DNA of 64,000 nt from Candidatus Poseidoniaceae archaeon (GTDB taxonomy: Archaea > Thermoplasmatota > Poseidoniia > Poseidoniales > Poseidoniaceae). A program made the position numbers and the translations under genes. Below the pieces are notes generated by a model that had not been told where the DNA came from, made no database searches, and was given only the letters and a program-made list of their open reading frames with translations. The DNA lies in assembly GCA_949372645.1 (NCBI GenBank), contig CASIAP010000004.1, positions 124,001 to 188,000 on the forward strand, given 5' to 3'. Below are positions 1 to 8,809 of the stretch, one piece after another (position 1 is the first letter of the stretch; each line of letters begins with the position of its first letter).

Positions 1-1152
1 CCTTCAAACGCTGAACGGAATGAATTTATTCGCGTATTGATTGAATTGGCAGAAGGTGAAGCAAATGTGTTGGAATCTGTCCATGGATTACCCCCCACGC
101 TACCAGAAGGTCCACATTTGGCGCAAGAGGCATTGAATTACTTGGGTGAGGGTGAAACTGAATACCATGCTCGAGCATATACTGCTGCAAAGAATGATGT
201 CCAAGCCGTAACCATCTGGAAATCAATGATTAAGGTGGATGGTAAAAATCCTGAAATTTGGAGAGGTCTCGCACGTTCACTCGAATCTGCAGGAGATTTG
301 GAAACCGCTCAAAAATGTCATCGTAAAGCAGACCTACTCAGTGGTGTTACGCCAGATGAAGCACTTACGTCAGTACCAACTGCACCAGCAATTGTTGAAC
401 CCGTGGCACCTCTTGAGCCGGTAATGTCTCAATCAGTCGCACCCCAACCAGAAGCTACACCCGTCGATCAACAAGAATCGCAAGCAGATTATTACATGAA
501 TGCACTCGGATTACAGACCAAGACAGAGCCGCAAGTTGTGGAACCGACTCAAACACTGGTGGCGCCCTCTTCTTCTCTCATTGATTCGGCACAAGCATTG
601 AATCAACAACCGCAACAACAACCAGTCGTTGTAGAACAACCAACACAACCAGCATTTGATTTGACTCAAGCGGCAATCGAAGCTCAGAAGTTGGCCTCTA
701 CACCAATTATGGCAGAAGTGAATTCAAGTTCAGTTGCCAACCAAGATGTTGCATGGTACAATCAAGGTGTTGGTCTCATCGAAAGTGGTAAATTTAAAGA
801 AGCACTTTCTTGCTTTGACCGAGCACTCCCCTCATTTGCCGGTAATGATGACATGATTATTCGAATTCTAAACGGCCGTGGGAACGCATATTATTATCTT
901 GAAGAGTATCCAAAGTGTGTCGAAGCCTATCACCAAGCTATGCTCATTCGACCTGCCGAAGTTCGAGGAAAGACACTGTACAACATGGGAAGTGCATATG
1001 CCGAAATGGGGCGTTATCCTGATGCAATGAAGTGTTTCGAGCAATCAATACCTCGAGGTCTTGAAGCTGAAGAAGTGAAGCGGGCGAAAGAACAAATCCG
1101 CCGTTGTGGAATACTTCTCAAAGAAGTTGAGCGTAAAGAAAAACGCCGTTGA
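1..1152 (+). CDS. TPR-repeat protein, 5' end missing
   Basis: The frame is open from the left edge, so the start lies outside the window; an in-frame TTG at 37 is probably not the true start. About 383 residues are visible. A first TPR-like helical pair lies near residues 50-105 (pattern W..L...L...G....A). A linker of about 110 residues rich in Pro, Gln, Val and Thr follows, then a second block of about three TPRs (roughly residues 245-365), ending in a Lys/Arg-rich tail. TPRs normally hold protein partners; nothing shows which. There is no signal peptide or membrane segment in the visible part. It ends just before the IscA-like gene on the same strand. Confidence 0.8.
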   Translation, partial: PSNAERNEFIRVLIELAEGEANVLESVHGLPPTLPEGPHLAQEALNYLGEGETEYHARAYTAAKNDVQAVTIWKSMIKVDGKNPEIWRGLARSLESAGDLETAQKCHRKADLLSGVTPDEALTSVPTAPAIVEPVAPLEPVMSQSVAPQPEATPVDQQESQADYYMNALGLQTKTEPQVVEPTQTLVAPSSSLIDSAQALNQQPQQQPVVVEQPTQPAFDLTQAAIEAQKLASTPIMAEVNSSSVANQDVAWYNQGVGLIESGKFKEALSCFDRALPSFAGNDDMIIRILNGRGNAYYYLEEYPKCVEAYHQAMLIRPAEVRGKTLYNMGSAYAEMGRYPDAMKCFEQSIPRGLEAEEVKRAKEQIRRCGILLKEVERKEKRR

Positions 1153-1213
1153 ATGCTATGAAAGAGCGTGTACCGAAGAACAGGTTCATAGAGAAGTGGC
1201 GCTTCGTCTAATC

Positions 1214-1594
1214 ATGGACTGCGGTACATGCGAAACTTCTGGCCCCGTGCAAGTCATGACTCCTGAAGTGGTCAACGTCAACTTAACCATCTCTTCAAAA
1301 GCGCAAGAAATGCTTGTTGATGCGTTCGGTGATGACCGCTCAATGGCACTTTTAGTTGGTGTTTTATCCGGTGGATGCTCAGGCTATATGTATGACTTAC
1401 AACTCGTAGAAGACACTGATCAAAGTTGCCAGGAAGTATCAATTGATGGATTTAGAGTCTTGGTCCCAAACGCTTCAAGCCATCTCTTGGATGGAATTGA
1501 AATCGATTACGTTGATCGATTAATGGGTGGAGGATTCAAAATCAATAATCCAAATGCTGAATCCTCATGTGGATGCGGCGAATCTTTCGCTTGA
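1214..1594 (+). CDS. HesB/IscA-family iron-sulfur cluster carrier
   Basis: A-type Fe-S scaffold or carrier that hands clusters to target apoproteins in the cytoplasm. The three family cysteines are present: one in the GGCSGY segment and two in the C-terminal CGCGES motif. The frame is open back to a GTG at 1106 inside the TPR gene, but the IscA fold begins at VNVNLTISSKAQ, so I prefer ATG 1214; ATG 1256 would give 112 residues, close to the ErpA/IscA norm. No clear ribosome site separates these choices. Its TGA overlaps the ribosome binding site of the next gene, a YgfZ-like protein, which is a functional match because YgfZ works with A-type carriers. IscA, ErpA and SufA cannot be told apart here. 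Confidence 0.9.
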   Translation: MDCGTCETSGPVQVMTPEVVNVNLTISSKAQEMLVDAFGDDRSMALLVGVLSGGCSGYMYDLQLVEDTDQSCQEVSIDGFRVLVPNASSHLLDGIEIDYVDRLMGGGFKINNPNAESSCGCGESFA

Positions 1595-1603
1595 GGCGAT
1601 TTT

Positions 1604-2314
1604 ATGCCTCAAGTGGCCTACGATGATGCTGCTTTGACCATTTGGCGTGGTTCCGATGCCTTGTTATTTATCGATGGACTTTCTTCCAACAAGATTGCCG
1701 ACATGATTCAAGGTGAAGTTCGCCAAACTGTATTTACAACGACTCAAGCGAAAATTGTAGACCTTGCTACGGTTTTCCACATGGGTGATTTCCTTGCCGT
1801 GCAATCACATAAATCACAGCTTGAGCGATTACTTCAACACGTTACACCGCGTATCCTCAACCAAGAAGTCACCATTGATGATGTAACATCCCGTAATGTA
1901 TTTTGCATTGAATATGGAGTATCGAATCTCAATATTGGCCAATTTGAATCAAAGGATGGTGTTACACATGGATATGTGAATGAAAAGTATTCATTCCTCA
2001 TCGCTTCACTCAATATTGAATTAAGTGAGAATGGTGACCTCAGCAGCTTTCATGAATGGCGAATCGAGAATCAGATTCCTTGGAATGGGTTTGAAGTAAC
2101 ACCGGCAAATCATCCACTTTCTGCGGGACTCAGTCAATTAGTTCATCCTGCCAAAGGGTGTTACATCGGTCAAGAAGTACTTGCCAGGATGATCTCACGT
2201 GGACGCCAAGGGAAAATATTCGTGCGGGTTGAGAATGGAACTGTTGATGAGAAGTATATTACCACTCAAGGTGAGAACTTATCCCTTGCGATTATGCGAG
2301 AATCTATTCAGTAA
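1604..2314 (+). CDS. ygfZ: YgfZ/GcvT-like folate-binding protein
   Basis: Tetrahydrofolate-binding protein of the GcvT/YgfZ superfamily (236 residues), a helper for repair or assembly of Fe-S enzymes in known members. The diagnostic KGCYIGQE motif with its conserved Cys is seen at about residues 184-191. The N-terminal part shows the folate-domain pattern (a G.D...F..GL...-like start and a long beta/alpha region). The sequence stops soon after the motif, so the C-terminal beta-barrel is short. ATG 1604 has GAGGCGA about five bases upstream, overlapping the IscA stop; the two are surely co-transcribed. The last seven bases overlap the 3' end of the convergent mdh gene. Confidence 0.85.
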   Translation: MPQVAYDDAALTIWRGSDALLFIDGLSSNKIADMIQGEVRQTVFTTTQAKIVDLATVFHMGDFLAVQSHKSQLERLLQHVTPRILNQEVTIDDVTSRNVFCIEYGVSNLNIGQFESKDGVTHGYVNEKYSFLIASLNIELSENGDLSSFHEWRIENQIPWNGFEVTPANHPLSAGLSQLVHPAKGCYIGQEVLARMISRGRQGKIFVRVENGTVDEKYITTQGENLSLAIMRESIQ

Positions 2315-3246
2315 CCAAGTAATTCTTTCAACTGTGATTTGTAAAAGTTACCTGAACCCTGTAGTGATTCGAGCTCACCCTCAGACAATTCTAATTCTAG
2401 AATTCGCTCGATTCCATTTGCTCCAAGAATAACTGGAACGCCAATGTAGACATCATCGAGTCCGTATTGACCTGTAAGATGAGCAGATGCGGGGATCAAT
2501 CGCTTTCTATCATTCAAAATTGCCTCAGCCATGACTGCTGCTGCAGAACCTGGTGCATAGAATGCTGAGCCACGTTCGAGTAGTTTGACAATTTCTCCTC
2601 CACCTGAAGCTGTACGCTTACAGATCGCATCGATGGTTTCCTCGTCAAGTAAATGGGTAATTGAAATACCACCAACGGTCGTAAAACGAGGAAGCGGTAC
2701 CATTGTATCTCCGTGACCGCCCAAAACCATTGCTTGAACGTCTTCTTCTGAACACCCAACAGCTTGAGCAACAAAATGAGTCATTCGAGCACTGTCCAAA
2801 ACACCTGCTTGGCCACAAACGCGGTTGGCAGGGAATTCAGTAACTTTTTGCATGTGATAGGTCATCAAGTCTAGGGGGTTGGTAACCATTACAATAGTCG
2901 AATCCGGAGCATGTTCACGAATACCTTCGCCAACTTGTTTGACAATTCCAGCGTTCTTAGCAATCAAATCTTCTCGTGTCATTCCGGGTTGTCGAGGGAA
3001 TCCAGAAGTAACGACAACAACGCTGGCACCTGCAATATCATTGTAATCTGAAGTTCCTGTAATGGTTCCGTTATAATTGAGGACTTGACCATTTTGTGAC
3101 ATATCGAGAGCTTTACCCTTCGCAAATCCTTCATAAATATCTAACAATACGATATCTGCAATTTTCATTTGTGCAAGAACAAATGCACAAGTTGCACCTA
3201 CGTTTCCGGCTCCAATTACGGCGATTTTTCTTCGATGAGTGCTCAT
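2308..3246 (-). CDS. mdh: Malate dehydrogenase (LDH/MDH superfamily)
   Basis: NAD-dependent interconversion of malate and oxaloacetate in the TCA cycle. The 312 residues match the family length. Seen in order: Rossmann GAGNVGA near residue 13, an acidic residue after strand two (LLDIYEG) that favours NAD, the mobile-loop FPRQPGMTRED with the substrate arginines, VTNPLD, and the catalytic GGHGDTMV histidine. The loop arginine in place of lactate dehydrogenase's Gln supports malate as substrate. The start has GAGGAAA eight bases upstream. It is divergent from the transhydrogenase operon across about 200 bases, which would pair an NADH source with a transhydrogenase. Confidence 0.95.
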   Translation of the reverse strand: MSTHRRKIAVIGAGNVGATCAFVLAQMKIADIVLLDIYEGFAKGKALDMSQNGQVLNYNGTITGTSDYNDIAGASVVVVTSGFPRQPGMTREDLIAKNAGIVKQVGEGIREHAPDSTIVMVTNPLDLMTYHMQKVTEFPANRVCGQAGVLDSARMTHFVAQAVGCSEEDVQAMVLGGHGDTMVPLPRFTTVGGISITHLLDEETIDAICKRTASGGGEIVKLLERGSAFYAPGSAAAVMAEAILNDRKRLIPASAHLTGQYGLDDVYIGVPVILGANGIERILELELSEGELESLQGSGNFYKSQLKELLGY

Positions 3247-3443
3247 AGTAATTTCCTCAGTAATCTCCCCAATACTCGGCCCTCAATAAGCAACATGGTT
3301 GTTTGACACCATTTAGAATTTGAAATTGAAATAGGAATCTGAAGGAGTAAATTGACAACTTCAAAGCGTTTCATCTAAGAACCTCCTCACGGTGCCAAGA
3401 ACATCCCCCGTCAATTATGGCCATGGGGATTCGAGGAAGTTGT

Positions 3444-4607
3444 ATGAAACTTGGCGTACCTATGGAACCTGCTGGCGAAACACGAGTGGCTATCGCTCCA
3501 TCAAGTATGAAAAAATTATTGAAAGCAGGCTTTGAAGTCTTCATCGAAAAGGGAGCTGGAGTCGCAGCGAATTACCTTGACGCTGATTATGAAACTGCTG
3601 GAGCAAAAATGACTACCCGAAAAGAAGTGTTGTCATGTGAAACAATCATCTCGATTCGATTCCCTGGAATTGAAGGCATCGCTAAAGGAACTTGTCTCGC
3701 ATGTGTTGCTGATCCATTCCGAAACCCAGAATATGTTCAAGCATGTATCGATGGAGGGGTCACTCTTCTTTCGATGGACATGATCCCTCGAAGACTATCG
3801 CGTGCGCAATCGATGGACGTTAATTCCAGTCAAGACAATCTTGCTGGATACAAAGCCGTACTTCTTGGAGCAGCACATGTCCCAAGAGGTATTCCAATGA
3901 TGACCACCTCAGCCGGTACCATTCGTCCAGCAAAGGTCGTCATAATGGGAAGCGGTGTTGCGGGACTTCAAGCGATTGCCACAGCCAAGCGCCTTGGAGC
4001 AATTGTCTATGCATCTGATGTACGTAAAACTGCTGCAGAACAAATTGAATCTGTTGGTGGACGTTTCATTGAAGTCGATGGAATGGATGATTTCGAAGAT
4101 GAGTCAGGATATGCAAAGCCATTAACTGGTGAATTCATACAAAAAGTAAACGATACGGTTTGTGGGGTTGCAGCCGATGCTGACATTATTGTCACAACTG
4201 CACGGATTTTCGGACGTCCTGCGCCAATTACTGTTCCTTCAAGTGCGATTAAAAACTTCAAACCGGGTGCTGTTGTGGTTGATATGAATGCTGATGTTGG
4301 AGGCAATTGTGAAGACACTGTGGCTGGCGAAATCATTACAACTGAAAATGGCGTCATCATTGTAGGAACTTCAAATCTACCAGGAACACTTGCGACAACT
4401 GCCAGCATGTTGTATTCAAACAACTTGACAACATTCATCACATCTCTTGTGAAAGAGGGTGAACTTGTCATCAGTGAAGATGATGAAATATTGGTGGGCG
4501 CACCTGAAGGTTCTGATTTCTATGTCAATGGCATGGGTGGAGTTCTTCTTTGCAAAGATGGCGCTTTACATCCTAAACAAACACGCCTCGGAGGTGTACT
4601 CGAATGA
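3444..4607 (+). CDS. pntA: NAD(P) transhydrogenase alpha subunit, soluble NAD-binding part
   Basis: Domain I of the proton-translocating transhydrogenase, which binds NAD(H) and passes hydride to NADP+ on PntB. The open frame reaches ATG 3417, but ATG 3444 gives the family N-terminus (MKLGVPMEP.GETRVA) and has GAGGAAG upstream. About 387 residues contain the alanine dehydrogenase/PNT N- and C-terminal domains, including RQ-type loop variant SRAQSMD near residue 120 and the nucleotide loop MGSGVAGLQA. As in many prokaryotes, the membrane part of alpha is a separate gene, which starts at 4604 with a four-base overlap at this stop. Confidence 0.93.
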   Translation: MKLGVPMEPAGETRVAIAPSSMKKLLKAGFEVFIEKGAGVAANYLDADYETAGAKMTTRKEVLSCETIISIRFPGIEGIAKGTCLACVADPFRNPEYVQACIDGGVTLLSMDMIPRRLSRAQSMDVNSSQDNLAGYKAVLLGAAHVPRGIPMMTTSAGTIRPAKVVIMGSGVAGLQAIATAKRLGAIVYASDVRKTAAEQIESVGGRFIEVDGMDDFEDESGYAKPLTGEFIQKVNDTVCGVAADADIIVTTARIFGRPAPITVPSSAIKNFKPGAVVVDMNADVGGNCEDTVAGEIITTENGVIIVGTSNLPGTLATTASMLYSNNLTTFITSLVKEGELVISEDDEILVGAPEGSDFYVNGMGGVLLCKDGALHPKQTRLGGVLE

Positions 4608-4930
4608 TGCCAGAATTAATGGACCCAGAAGATTTAATCGCAAATGTTACGTTGTTTATCCTTGCTATTTTCCTTGGATTTGAATTGATTACCAAAGTCC
4701 CAGCTACATTGCACACCCCTCTTATGAGTGGTGCAAATGCAATTTCTGGAATTAGTATAATCGGTGCTTTAATCGGCTCAAATGTTGCATATGATGCTCA
4801 ACATACTCTTGTTTCAGGAATTCTCGCTTTTGTAGCTGTTGTTCTCGCAATGATCAACGTCGTTGGCGGATTTGCAGTGACGAATCGTATGCTGAATATG
4901 ATTGCTGGAAAGAAACGCAGAGGTGCTTAA
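4604..4930 (+). CDS. pntAB: NAD(P) transhydrogenase alpha subunit, membrane part
   Basis: Short membrane subunit (108 residues) of the split transhydrogenase. Three or four hydrophobic helices are seen: residues about 11-28, 40-60 (Gly/Ala-rich, SGANAISGISIIGALIG-type) and 68-95. The SGANAISG segment is typical of this subunit and lines part of the proton path. It overlaps the preceding pntA stop by four bases and ends one base before the ATG of pntB, so the three genes are translated together. Confidence 0.93.
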   Translation: MMPELMDPEDLIANVTLFILAIFLGFELITKVPATLHTPLMSGANAISGISIIGALIGSNVAYDAQHTLVSGILAFVAVVLAMINVVGGFAVTNRMLNMIAGKKRRGA

Positions 4931-4931
4931 G

Positions 4932-6356
4932 ATGGAAGATTGGGTTTCCGTTGGATATTTGTTGTCGGCAGCATTGTTCATTTTTGGATTGAAGAAATTA
5001 GGCCATCCACGAACGGCACCATTTGGTAACCAACTTGGTGCCATAGGAATGCTTGTCGCAGTAATTACAACCGTGTTACAAATGCAACTGACTGGTGATG
5101 GCGTTGTTGACTGGACATTAATCATTGGAGGACTTGTGCTTGGGTCTGCTATTGGATATTGGCTGGCAGTACGAGTCGAAATGACCGGAATGCCAGAACT
5201 CGTCGCTATGTTCAACGGTTTTGGCGGTGCAGCATCTGCTCTCGTTGCGCTTTCCGAAATCATGAGATATCTCGAAGATGCAAGCAATATCCCTGAAGGT
5301 TTGAAATTGACCGTGACTATGGTCGCAGCAGGACTTTCAGCACTTGTCGGGTGGATGACACTCACTGGTTCGATGCTTGCTATGTACAAACTCAAGGGTG
5401 GTATTAGCGTCTTTGGAAAGTGGATAAAGACGCCAACATGGGGGCCAAGTTGGCTTAATCCCGTCAAAGTTCTCCTTATGTTAGCCGTTGTTGCATTGAT
5501 TTACCTCAGTATTGGAGACCCAACAAATACCGATTACATGTGGGGTATTATTGGAATCTCATGCTTACTTGGAATTATTCTGGTCCTGCCAATTGGTGGA
5601 GCTGACATGCCTGTTGTTGTATCTCTGCTCAACTCGCTATCAGGAATTGCTGCAGCATTCACTGGATTTATCATTGGTAATTCAGTATTGATTATTGCAG
5701 GTTCTTTAGTCGGAGCATCCGGACTTATTCTTACCTTCATTATGTGTAAGGCAATGAACAGAACCCTGTTAGATGTCTTGTTCAAGTCCTTCGGTGGTAG
5801 TGGAGAGAAAGCTTCACTCACCCGTACCAAGGTTGGCTCGGATGCTGATGAAGTCGCTATGATGATCGATGGTGCACAAAAAGTCATCATCGTCCCAGGC
5901 TATGGAATGGCTGTCTCCCAATGTCAACACCAAGTCAAGGAGTTTGCTGATCTCATTACCGAGAAATTCGGAACTGAAGTGAAATATGCAATTCACCCGG
6001 TTGCAGGTCGAATGCCCGGTCACATGAACGTCTTACTTGCAGAAGCAAGTGTTCCCTATGAACAATTAATCGAAATGGACGAAATCAACAGTGAATTCCC
6101 AGATTGTGATGTTGCTGTAGTCATCGGTGCCAACGATACAACCAATCCTGCTGCTCGAAGTGGAGAAGGACCTTTGGCGGGTATGCCAATCATCGATGCT
6201 GACATGGCCCGAACAGTTGTCATCATCAAGCGTTCACTCTCAGTAGGCTATGCAGGTGTCGACAATGATTTGTTTTATGAAGACAAAACAATGATGCTTT
6301 TCGGTGACGGAAAAGCCATGATGTCCCAATTAAACACAGCAATAAAAGAAATTTGA
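4932..6356 (+). CDS. pntB: NAD(P) transhydrogenase beta subunit
   Basis: Beta subunit carrying the main proton channel and the NADP(H)-binding domain III. I use ATG 4932 (474 residues, the family norm) rather than an in-frame start at 4902 inside pntAB. About nine membrane helices fill residues 1-270, including MPELVAMFNGFGG and a second Gly-rich block near residue 230. After a linker, domain III shows VPGYGMAVSQ, HPVAGRMPGHMNVLL, GANDTTNPAAR and KRS...GYAGVDN, which bind NADP. Together the three genes should use the proton gradient to make NADPH. Confidence 0.95.
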   Translation: MEDWVSVGYLLSAALFIFGLKKLGHPRTAPFGNQLGAIGMLVAVITTVLQMQLTGDGVVDWTLIIGGLVLGSAIGYWLAVRVEMTGMPELVAMFNGFGGAASALVALSEIMRYLEDASNIPEGLKLTVTMVAAGLSALVGWMTLTGSMLAMYKLKGGISVFGKWIKTPTWGPSWLNPVKVLLMLAVVALIYLSIGDPTNTDYMWGIIGISCLLGIILVLPIGGADMPVVVSLLNSLSGIAAAFTGFIIGNSVLIIAGSLVGASGLILTFIMCKAMNRTLLDVLFKSFGGSGEKASLTRTKVGSDADEVAMMIDGAQKVIIVPGYGMAVSQCQHQVKEFADLITEKFGTEVKYAIHPVAGRMPGHMNVLLAEASVPYEQLIEMDEINSEFPDCDVAVVIGANDTTNPAARSGEGPLAGMPIIDADMARTVVIIKRSLSVGYAGVDNDLFYEDKTMMLFGDGKAMMSQLNTAIKEI

Positions 6357-6449
6357 TTACTGAATTTTTCGCTTTGTTTAGGCACCTCTGGTGCTTGGAG
6401 AAAAGGAACGTTCAAAGGGCAGGGGCAGGTGGAAACATTAGGTGCGACT

Positions 6450-7406
6450 ATGCTATCACGCAACTCTCGATTCTTAGTCCTTGGATTGATGGCACTCCTT
6501 TTGATTGCCCCGGCTTTAGCAATGCCAGGTGGACCGCCTTGGAAGAATGGCGAAACCTTAGTTGTCGAAACCGGATGCAGTTGCCATGGTGATGGCGCTG
6601 CTTCAAATTCAGTCGTTGTTTCAATCTCAGGTGTTCCACGCTCGTATACTGTTGATCAATCATATGACTTTACTATTTCACTTCAGCATGCCTCCAATCC
6701 AGATGGCGGATACATGATATGGGACTACAACAAAGGCACATTAACTCCAGGTGAAGACTCGAGAACTGTTGAGGACGAACCTGGTGCACTTTCTCAATCC
6801 GCAGTTGGAAATGACTGGGTAATCACATGGACTGCTCCCAGTTCTGATGTTGGTATTATTCCATTCCAGTTGGTCGGAAATGCAGTCAATGGAAACGGTA
6901 ACTTCGATGCTGGAGATGCATGGAACATTCTTTCATTCTCCATCAGTTCACCAGATACGACTACCAATGATAATGATGAGAACTTAACACTCCGAACAAT
7001 TAGTGTTGGGGATTATGATGCATTATTTGTTGCTGTTGAAGACCCAGCAGCCGTAGAGGCAGAGCGACAGGAAAACCTCGCTGAGCTGTTTTTTGATGAA
7101 GGCAACCTGTTCTATTTCGCAACACTTTCAATTCTAATAATTGCTGCAGTGGTTCAAGGTGAATTTTATGAACGAAAGTTTGGCGGAGGCCCAGAACATC
7201 TCGATAGGAGTTTGGCAATCCCCCAAGGTGTCCGCCGTAGTGCTGTAGCAGCACTCCTGTTACTCATATTCGCATGGTCAGTCGATGGTGAGAAATCATG
7301 GGAAATTATGCTGAGTCTCGGTATGCTTTCTCTTTGGGCTCTTTATGGTGTTTACCGAACAATTGCTCAGGCTCGCGCTCCTCCTCAAACAAAGGACCTT
7401 GTCTGA
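6450..7406 (+). CDS. Choice-of-anchor V (reeler-like) secreted membrane protein
   Basis: ATG 6450 gives a clean Sec signal peptide (residues 1-25, ending in PALA) while the GTG at 6429 does not. The exported part, about residues 26-175, resembles the choice-of-anchor V/reeler-like beta-sandwich: a cysteine-histidine segment CSCHGDG near residue 48, then YDFTISLQH, GTLTPGEDSR and WTAPSSDVGIIPFQLVGNAVNGNG. Two hydrophobic helices near residues 221-240 and 270-310 anchor the C-terminus. In relatives the cysteine segment is often CxxCH-like; here only one residue separates the cysteines. The function of this domain is not established. It sits 36 bases before a tatC fusion and may share its transcript. 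Confidence 0.75.
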   Translation: MLSRNSRFLVLGLMALLLIAPALAMPGGPPWKNGETLVVETGCSCHGDGAASNSVVVSISGVPRSYTVDQSYDFTISLQHASNPDGGYMIWDYNKGTLTPGEDSRTVEDEPGALSQSAVGNDWVITWTAPSSDVGIIPFQLVGNAVNGNGNFDAGDAWNILSFSISSPDTTTNDNDENLTLRTISVGDYDALFVAVEDPAAVEAERQENLAELFFDEGNLFYFATLSILIIAAVVQGEFYERKFGGGPEHLDRSLAIPQGVRRSAVAALLLLIFAWSVDGEKSWEIMLSLGMLSLWALYGVYRTIAQARAPPQTKDLV

Positions 7407-7442
7407 GTTATCATCTTCCTCCAAGGATTCTGTGGGTAGGCT

Positions 7443-8759
7443 ATGTCACTGCAACTCGACCGAGACCGTAGAAGTCCAGTCCAGGAACATTTGAACGAAT
7501 TAACAGCCCGTGTAACTCTACTCTTGTTTTTGGGTATACTCTCTACAGTCGCATGGCTCACACAAGTTGATGCAATACTCGAATTCATCTTAGGACTGCT
7601 CAATCCATGTGAAAATGGATGCCTCAATCTCTTCGATCCTGCAAATTGGAGCGCTGTCCGATGGATGTCTGCAGCAATTTTGGGATTCATTACAGTCATG
7701 CCTTTACTCTTGTATCAAGCATGGTCATTTGCTCGACCAGGTTTACTTCCATCCGAAAGGACATGGCTGAGGAATTGGTTTATTGCCGGAGTATTCAGTG
7801 TATTTTTGGCAGTAATAAGCACCATTGGGCTCTTGTTCCCATTGTTATTTGACACCGGTCATCGAACTCATGATTCAATGCAACTCGACGCACGTTACGA
7901 TGCTGTGTACATGTTGTCAATTGTGATTGCTGTGGTTTGGTCGGAAATCATTGTGGCTTGTGCTATTTTTGCAATGGTGCTTGCTGGGATGTCTGGGATG
8001 CTCAATGAAGAGACTGCAGACTGGTGGAGAATACGAATATATGGTTTGGTTCTCCTACTTTTGCTCACCTCACTTCCAGAATTTGGTGGTCTTGCAGTTC
8101 TACTAAGTGTAATCGCAATTGCGACGATTGAATTGTGTACAAGCAAATGGCTACGTTCTCCAAAACCGACCTTTAATGATCAAAAGCCAATAATGGATGG
8201 GGATGGAGGTATCCGGAATATATTGATGGTTGACTGCTCTTGCAGTGGCGCTGCTCTGCCATTCCCAGAACAAATTAAGGCACCGTTTCCGATTCTATCG
8301 GCACACTCACTGTGCACTTCAAGTTCCGAGAGAGAGAGATTACTGGAAACAGCACTTCAACATCGATTAACAGATATTATTATCAGCGGTTGTTCTTCTG
8401 AACCACTTCCAAATTCATTTAAATCGAATTGTCATTCATTAGGATGTTCATTGCGTGGATTGGATGTTCTTCAAACACAATCACACCGTACTTTACCATC
8501 TCCATTCCAAGTGACAGAACTGGAGTTGAAAATTGCACTTTTAGAAGATCCATGGCCCGTATCAACTGTCCATCATCGAGTCTTTGATATTCTCAAGGAT
8601 GCAAATATAGGTGAACTTATCCTTGATACGCGCCCATCCTTCGAATCATGGGGGATGCAAATTCAACCAGAACAGGTCTTACTTCAACTCGATTCGAAGC
8701 ACCTCAACTCTGTCCTTCACGAAATCAAGCCACTTCAATTACCTCTAACTATACTTTAA
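7443..8759 (+). CDS. tatC: TatC translocase with extra C-terminal Cys-containing domain
   Basis: Residues 1-235 look like TatC, the receptor of the twin-arginine protein export pathway: the N-terminal HLNELTARV segment, the conserved LLYQAWSFARPGLLPSER loop, and about six membrane helices (near 24-42, 75-95, 110-132, 155-178, 192-225). The usual TatC ends there. This protein continues for about 200 soluble residues with no stop or frame change. That tail holds DCSCSGA near residue 260, SLC, ISGCSSE and NCHSLGC, so five to six cysteines, and ends without another membrane segment. I do not recognise the tail; metal binding is possible but unproven. No tatA is seen nearby. Confidence 0.8.
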   Translation: MSLQLDRDRRSPVQEHLNELTARVTLLLFLGILSTVAWLTQVDAILEFILGLLNPCENGCLNLFDPANWSAVRWMSAAILGFITVMPLLLYQAWSFARPGLLPSERTWLRNWFIAGVFSVFLAVISTIGLLFPLLFDTGHRTHDSMQLDARYDAVYMLSIVIAVVWSEIIVACAIFAMVLAGMSGMLNEETADWWRIRIYGLVLLLLLTSLPEFGGLAVLLSVIAIATIELCTSKWLRSPKPTFNDQKPIMDGDGGIRNILMVDCSCSGAALPFPEQIKAPFPILSAHSLCTSSSERERLLETALQHRLTDIIISGCSSEPLPNSFKSNCHSLGCSLRGLDVLQTQSHRTLPSPFQVTELELKIALLEDPWPVSTVHHRVFDILKDANIGELILDTRPSFESWGMQIQPEQVLLQLDSKHLNSVLHEIKPLQLPLTIL

Positions 8760-8809
8760 TCAAGACGATAAAGCCAAGCATTCAAACACTTTACCAGTGT
8801 CGTTTGAGC

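Noticed and set aside
4814-5467. Long antisense ORF (217 residues) under pntB
   Set aside because: It is the mirror of a strongly conserved coding frame, with Pro/Ser-rich composition and no domain; pntB explains the sequence.
6588-6600. CSCHG as a heme c binding site
   Set aside because: Heme c attachment needs CxxCH; here the cysteines are one residue apart, so I only note the resemblance.
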